Assembly: GCA_030549775.1 (NCBI GenBank)
Contig: CM060177.1
Span: 88,507,236-88,571,235 of the forward strand
Direction of reading: 5' to 3'
Source: Tamarix chinensis
Taxonomy: Eukaryota > Streptophyta > Magnoliopsida > Caryophyllales > Tamaricaceae
Length of the DNA stretch: 64,000 bases
Made by a program: the position numbers and the translations under genes. Positions within the stretch are counted from its first letter, which is position 1. Each line of letters begins with the position of its first letter. Below the pieces are notes generated by a model that saw only the letters and a list, made by a program, of their open reading frames with translations, did not search any database and was not told the DNA's origin. This document shows positions 62,501-64,000 of this stretch, in pieces.

Positions 62501-62743
62501 AACTTCAGCAACAACACAAACAGGCCAGAAACAAACACCGCCAAAAATCAGGTAGCAAACAATAACTTGATGAAAGACCAAATATATTCTTCTTTCTATG
62601 CAGCTATCCAGCAATTTAACTCAAATGGGGAAAATAATAGATGATTTGATGCATACTCTATTAAGTTGTCCATCCTCCTCCACCCATTGAAGACAGACTA
62701 CAGACACATTGTGGGATTTCATACTCTTCAGTAACTTTCCATT
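26133..62743 (-). CDS. APC4: Anaphase-promoting complex subunit 4 (5' end outside window)
   Basis: APC4 is a scaffold subunit of the APC/C, the nuclear ubiquitin ligase that marks cyclins and securin for destruction. Sixteen exons, in order on the minus strand: 62,743-62,657; 56,823-56,586; 55,071-54,965; 52,316-52,165; 48,223-48,063; 47,982-47,882; 47,802-47,728; 44,544-44,365; 42,187-42,105; 42,030-41,932; 38,817-38,713; 38,283-38,151; 29,235-29,008; 28,071-27,925; 27,038-26,957; 26,251-26,133. All phases agree and give 698 codons plus TAG. The first exons finish the N-terminal WD40 region ([53 protein letters not shown]). The APC4 long domain follows ([38 protein letters not shown]), then [19 protein letters not shown] at the acidic end. 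Roughly 90-100 N-terminal residues are missing, probably to the right of the window. The second exon may end at 56,590 or 56,586; only the latter keeps frame. The introns hold many transposons but every exon stays open, so the gene is probably functional. Confidence 0.93.
28200..28540. repeat. GACCGG-rich repeat in an APC4 intron
   Basis: A stretch with repeated ACCGGGGACCGG, GGACCG and CCGGAT words, ending in TTTTTGAACACCTGTAC. TGTTCAAAA-type ends are common among plant hAT MITEs, but I could not find a matching left end, so its class is open. Confidence 0.3.
29372..30292. mobile_element. hAT-like MITE, 921 bp, in an APC4 intron
   Basis: Left end TAGGGGTGTTC; right end, on the other strand, TAACGGGTGTTC. 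Flanks CTAACAAT (29,364-29,371) and CTAAAAAT (30,293-30,300) agree at 7 of 8 bases, a good 8-bp target duplication. The interior consists of GGGTTGGG/ACCCAACCC-type words in both orientations and could fold into long hairpins. It has no coding capacity. It lies only about 140 bases upstream (in the gene's sense) of the APC4 exon at 29,008-29,235. Confidence 0.75.
30300..31985. other. APC4 intron sequence, unassigned
   Basis: AT-rich sequence without a usable frame. The part 31,740-31,950 is slightly GC-richer with G runs but has no signature I recognise. Confidence 0.3.
31990..32220 (-). mobile_element. LINE fragment, zf-RVT region
   Basis: On the minus strand [20 protein letters not shown], then IWQQI and GHKANKKV, show the zinc-binding tail of a plant LINE ORF2 (C..C.....H.ff.C...iW, with the last Cys replaced by Arg here). 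It lies in the large APC4 intron in the same orientation as the gene and as the LINE 5' half at 35,970-37,450. The two may be parts of one old element separated by later insertions. Confidence 0.55.
32225..35965. other. Unclassified repeat-like DNA in the largest APC4 intron
   Basis: About 3.7 kb without a recognisable gene. Words of the type AGCATGCCTATTAGGA repeat near 33,060-33,170. From about 33,830 to 34,080 and again near 34,900-35,450 the sequence has the look of LTR-element DNA, but no gag or pol domain was found. A short frame near 34,348-34,530 matches no family I know. It may be a non-coding insertion that split the LINE whose halves lie on either side. Confidence 0.35.
35055..35425. 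repeat. Diverged direct repeat, 274-bp spacing
   Basis: AAGGAGGTCTAGGCATAAT ... ACCCAAAAACCAACTC ... CTATATAAACTACTCAGCAA (35,055-35,152) returns as AAAGAAGCCTAGGCATAAT ... ACCCAAAAACTAACTA ... CATATAAACTACTTAACAA (35,329-35,427). Each copy carries a TATAAA box, as regulatory repeats inside LTRs often do. Confidence 0.55.
35970..37450 (-). mobile_element. Decayed LINE: ORF1 end and endonuclease start
   Basis: On the minus strand, from right to left: [13 protein letters not shown] ... [14 protein letters not shown] (ORF1 DUF4283 domain, 37,211-37,420), [20 protein letters not shown] (ORF1 zinc knuckle, near 36,800), then [12 protein letters not shown] ... GLWQLFETI (near 36,300-36,420) and [16 protein letters not shown] with FFTWTN (36,130-36,290), the start of the ORF2 APE-type endonuclease. 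Its catalytic-type GDxN motif is present. Stops and slips separate the pieces. Reverse transcriptase is not found next to it. It lies in the APC4 intron in the gene's orientation. Confidence 0.7.
39110..39760. mobile_element. GC-rich inverted-repeat element with a nested repeat
   Basis: The ends CAATTAAATCACGGTCGC (from about 39,119) and, on the other strand, CAATTAAATAGCAGTCCCGC (ending about 39,749) form imperfect inverted repeats bounding blocks of CGGTCGCGG words. Within it, 39,540-39,660 repeats ATTTATCGGCGATTTATC in both orientations; a similar word series is in the CBP60 intron near 19,330-19,450. Target duplications are not clear. It has no coding capacity and probably belongs to a non-autonomous DNA transposon family. 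Confidence 0.45.
40330..41075 (+). mobile_element. 5'-truncated LINE, ORF2 C-terminus
   Basis: The plus strand reads [19 protein letters not shown], then [28 protein letters not shown] and [20 protein letters not shown], the C-terminal zinc-binding (zf-RVT) part of a plant LINE ORF2. Only one or two stops interrupt it (for example just before 40,607). An AATAAAAAA signal near 41,033 and a short A-rich tail at about 41,062-41,075 close the element. It is inserted against the direction of APC4 in the intron between the exons at 41,932 and 38,817. Confidence 0.7.
41251..41290. repeat. (AAT)n microsatellite
   Basis: About 13 uninterrupted AAT units in an APC4 intron. Confidence 0.95.
43411..44015. 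mobile_element. hAT-like MITE, 605 bp, in an APC4 intron
   Basis: Left end TAGAGGTGTTCATG; right end, on the other strand, TAGGTTTGTTCATG (11 of 14 equal). Flanks CACTACAT (43,403-43,410) and CTCAACAT (44,016-44,023) agree at 6 of 8. The interior near both ends is made of CGAATATCCG/CGGATATTCG words in both orientations, the middle is AT-rich. No coding capacity. Confidence 0.55.
44560..44590. repeat. (AAAAT)n microsatellite
   Basis: Six units of a pentanucleotide, lying only about 15 bases before the 3' splice site (in the gene's sense) of the APC4 exon at 44,365-44,544. Confidence 0.9.
45400..47700. other. APC4 intron sequence without clear element
   Basis: Mixed AT-rich and moderate GC sequence. 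A (TA)n run lies at 46,363-46,403. Frames found on either strand (for example on the minus strand next to the TA run) have no family signature. Confidence 0.3.
46363..46403. repeat. (TA)n microsatellite
   Basis: About 20 uninterrupted TA units. Confidence 0.95.
48430..49280. other. APC4 intron sequence, unassigned
   Basis: AT-rich, no frame and no recognised repeat apart from a short AAAT run near 48,462-48,478. Confidence 0.3.
49285..49775 (+). mobile_element. Two SINE-like copies in tandem, 245-bp spacing
   Basis: TTTTACCTCC ... GTCATTTTGGACACAATCCC ... GCAAACCCCCCATACCCT ... GTGGGATTTATACCAGGTTG at 49,314-49,485 returns 245 bases later (49,559-49,725) with about nine of ten bases equal. 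The series GGAAACAA, CCCCAGACCC, GTGGGATTTATACCGGGT and a GTTGTTGTTG end follows the 3' half of plant Au-type, tRNA-derived SINEs. The heads (GAGATACGAGTTTCAATC, possible B-box) may be the tRNA-like part. They lie in an APC4 intron. Whether they arose by insertion side by side or by duplication is not decided. Confidence 0.5.
50511..50569. repeat. (CT)n-(CA)n compound microsatellite
   Basis: About 16 CT units run directly into about 12 CA units. The frame crossing it (SLSLS...HTHTH) is not a gene. Confidence 0.95.
50990..51610. other. Possible PIF/Harbinger- or Mutator-like MITE remnant
   Basis: CCCCTTGTTTGGATCTACTTTT near 50,998 resembles the end of the element at 14,168, and a GAACCAAACGAAAAG near 51,588-51,602 is a weak inverted partner. 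The match is short and no target duplication is clear. Confidence 0.25.
52734..52747. repeat. Target duplication, left copy, of the LINE
   Basis: TACAGCATTCGACT, identical to 54,851-54,864. Together they mark the site where the LINE integrated into the APC4 intron. Confidence 0.9.
52748..54850 (+). mobile_element. 5'-truncated L1-type LINE with intact target duplications
   Basis: About 2.1 kb ending in a poly(A) run (54,838-54,850), flanked by a perfect 14-bp target duplication. It starts inside ORF2 at the end of the linker before the reverse transcriptase ([20 protein letters not shown]). RT motifs follow in order: [50 protein letters not shown], the active-site box SFADDILLF, and ITYLGLPLT. 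The C-terminal part has [20 protein letters not shown] and a zf-RVT zinc motif [19 protein letters not shown]. One in-frame TAG at 54,224-54,226 interrupts an otherwise open frame to the TGA at 54,779-54,781. It sits in the APC4 intron between exons at 54,965 and 52,316, against the gene's direction. The intact duplications and single stop suggest it is the youngest insertion here. Lacking its 5' half it cannot move by itself. Confidence 0.92.
54870..58060. other. APC4 exon-intron region between LINE insertions
   Basis: Apart from the APC4 exons at 54,965-55,071 and 56,586-56,823 this is AT-rich intron. A short tandem doubling of AGTAATATAAGGGAAAGGATG occurs near 55,461-55,503. Other frames on both strands have no family signature. 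Confidence 0.35.
58065..58880 (+). mobile_element. Decayed LINE, zf-RVT to start of RNase H
   Basis: The plus strand reads [18 protein letters not shown] (zinc motif C..C....H, present twice), [19 protein letters not shown], and at the right [13 protein letters not shown], the opening of the RNase H domain that some plant LINEs carry after the zinc region. The sequence is then cut at about 58,880 by the insertion that follows, and the RNase H end appears from about 61,390. Stops and slips show an old copy. It lies in the APC4 intron, opposite to the gene. Confidence 0.65.
58194..58439 (+). repeat. 123-bp tandem duplication inside the LINE
   Basis: The unit starting ATTATTAAATCAAAATG at 58,194 recurs at 58,317 with only a few changes, doubling the zinc-binding motif [16 protein letters not shown]. 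The second copy runs to about 58,437. Confidence 0.9.
59019..59135. repeat. Three tandem copies of a 39-bp unit
   Basis: CAGCAGAAAATCATGTAGGG starts at 59,019 and 59,058, and a slightly altered third copy starts at 59,097. The first two copies are identical or nearly so, so the duplication is recent. Confidence 0.9.
60148..61278. mobile_element. hAT MITE with perfect TIRs and 8-bp TSD, 1,131 bp
   Basis: Both ends carry the perfect 18-base inverted repeat TAGGGATGGCAATGGGTC, and the flanks are identical 8-bp copies of CTTAGAGC (60,140-60,147 and 61,279-61,286). Near the ends the interior is a chain of GGGTCTGGGTC / GACCCAGACCC words. No coding capacity. Without the 462-bp element nested at 60,476-60,937 its length would be about 660 bp. 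Confidence 0.9.
60476..60937. mobile_element. hAT MITE nested inside another MITE, 462 bp
   Basis: Left end TAGGGATATGAACGGGGC and right end, on the other strand, TAGGGATATAAATGGGGC (16 of 18 equal). Flanks CTAAAAGC (60,468-60,475) and CTAAAAGT (60,938-60,945) agree at 7 of 8. The interior consists of GGATATGGGTACGG/CCGTACCC words in both orientations. It must be younger than the element that contains it. Confidence 0.88.
61390..62205 (+). mobile_element. 3' end of the split LINE: RNase H end and 3' UTR
   Basis: The plus strand reads [20 protein letters not shown] then [15 protein letters not shown], the last conserved part of an RNase H domain (R.TN.vAD.lAk.G). A G/T-rich stretch without frame follows as 3' UTR. 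An AATAAAATAATT signal and a simple AATAATAATAAAAG tail close it near 62,170-62,205. This is the continuation of the LINE at 58,065-58,880. Confidence 0.65.
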
Positions 62744-64000
62744 CTGCCATCAATTAGAAAATACAAACAAATGAATACACAAAGGATTAAAAAAAATGGA
62801 CAGGGAAACATAACCAGAAATGTTTCAGTCATGCAAAGGAATAAGGTATTAAAGATATCAGAAGAAAATAAGCTCTACATCAATATTACAGATATAAGCA
62901 TCTCACAATGACTTCATGATGTGGTAATTCACAAACTTCAGGAATTCTTACGATATAACAAATGATGTGGTAATTCACAAAATTCAGCAATTCTTATATT
63001 AAAACCGAGTTATACAGTGAGTGATTGGACTAGAGTGAGACTGTTGAATCAGTAGATGCAGATAAGAATATATATAGCAACAAGCAAGTGTAGACAGCAA
63101 CTAAACACCAACAAAACATTAAACAAAGAAATAGTGAATAGTGACCCCTTGATAATACACATAGTCATAACTTTCAAGAATAGAATGTCAACTAAAAACA
63201 ACAAATAATACCATAATTTGAACAAGAAAAGACTGGATTACTTGGCTGGGATAAGCTAATCTAGGGTAATATTTTAATGAAAATATATGAAAAAAAAATT
63301 GGAAATTTAGAAACCACTGGTGAATGAGGCAATGACTTCAATTTTTGGATCACTGTCAGCTTCATTATGCCAGATCACTTCTGGATGCATTATAATAAGC
63401 TGAAAAACATTTACGAAATTGCCATATATGTCATCATAATAATTGGTTTTCCTCCTTAGTTCTTAATAGTACTTGTTAAATCTACTTCTGTTGCTTTCTA
63501 TGTTGGTTGTCAAAAGTTGTTCTTACTAAAACCTATGCCTTGCAAATATTATGGACCATTGCACATGAGCTAGTGAAGTCGGTGCCCTAAATCTTAAAGT
63601 AACTGAGAAGTTTTTATATTGAATAATCTTCTTCTGCATAGTCCAAACATCACAAGTAATATCTAGCCAAGACAATGATAAATCTGATTCATGGTCCTCG
63701 ATGAACTTAGTAACACTCCCAGACAACATATTATGTATAAATATGGCCAAACAGTCCAAAACCAAAATACTTGATGCTTCATAGATTATGCAATGAACCA
63801 TATGCATAAGTAATGACCAGGTTTCAACGAGCTCTCACTATCCTCTAGATTTGGAAAGAGCATCAAACTGAATTTCCATTAAAACAATACATATTATATG
63901 CCAAGAGGTATGATTCACAGCTCAAACCCTCCTCACATCGTCACTGGGTTAGTAAACAACAAAATATGAAATGGAATTTGAATTGCCATTAGAGACCATA
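62210..64000. other. APC4 intron and unassigned right edge
   Basis: Apart from the APC4 exon at 62,657-62,743 no known protein is seen, and the preceding APC4 exons (start codon and first WD40 repeats) were not found here. TGATGTGGTAATTCACAAA is repeated near 62,915 and 62,964. Two minus-strand open stretches (63,335-63,475, and 63,526-63,807) have balanced composition but no recognised family; see findings. Confidence 0.35.

Overview
The window comes from a nuclear chromosome of a flowering plant. Two conserved, intron-containing plant housekeeping or regulatory genes can be read exon by exon, and the rest is AT-rich DNA loaded with plant-type transposable elements: L1-like LINEs with a zf-RVT tail, hAT-type MITEs with 8-bp target duplications, a PIF/Harbinger-like element, SINE-like repeats and LTR-like ends. 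I cannot fix the species.

Layout. 1-630 is the 5' part of a LINE ORF1 on the minus strand. 640-17,100 is intergenic repeat territory. It holds a small MITE (2,836-3,090), a C-rich block, two LTR-like ends facing apart (5,741-5,880 and 6,306-6,457), a minisatellite, a purine/GC-rich block (8,640-9,860), and a 1.36-kb TIR element (14,168-15,523) carrying captured gene fragments. 17,100-22,780 is a complete CBP60-family calmodulin-binding protein gene on the plus strand: 8 coding exons, 637 residues. 22,780-26,130 is the tail-to-tail gap between the two genes and contains a decayed LINE.

From 26,133 to at least 62,743 the minus strand is one very large gene for APC4, a scaffold subunit of the anaphase-promoting complex. 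Sixteen exons (698 codons, in frame throughout) are visible. The first roughly 90-100 codons are not in the window and probably lie beyond 64,000. About 2.1 kb of coding sequence is spread over 36.6 kb because the introns have been filled by transposons: at least four LINE insertions or fragments on both strands, several hAT MITEs, a pair of SINE-like repeats and many microsatellites. The most striking intron (56,824-62,656) holds a LINE broken by an inverted-repeat insertion, which contains a hAT MITE, which contains another hAT MITE; both MITEs keep their 8-bp target duplications.

The two genes are not functionally linked as far as can be seen. CBP60 proteins are Ca2+/calmodulin-linked transcription regulators and APC4 belongs to the cell-cycle ubiquitin ligase. 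I found no tRNA, rRNA or CRISPR sequences and no clearly novel multigene system. The points of greatest interest are the gene-fragment-carrying TIR element, the nested insertions, and how the APC4 reading frame survives them.
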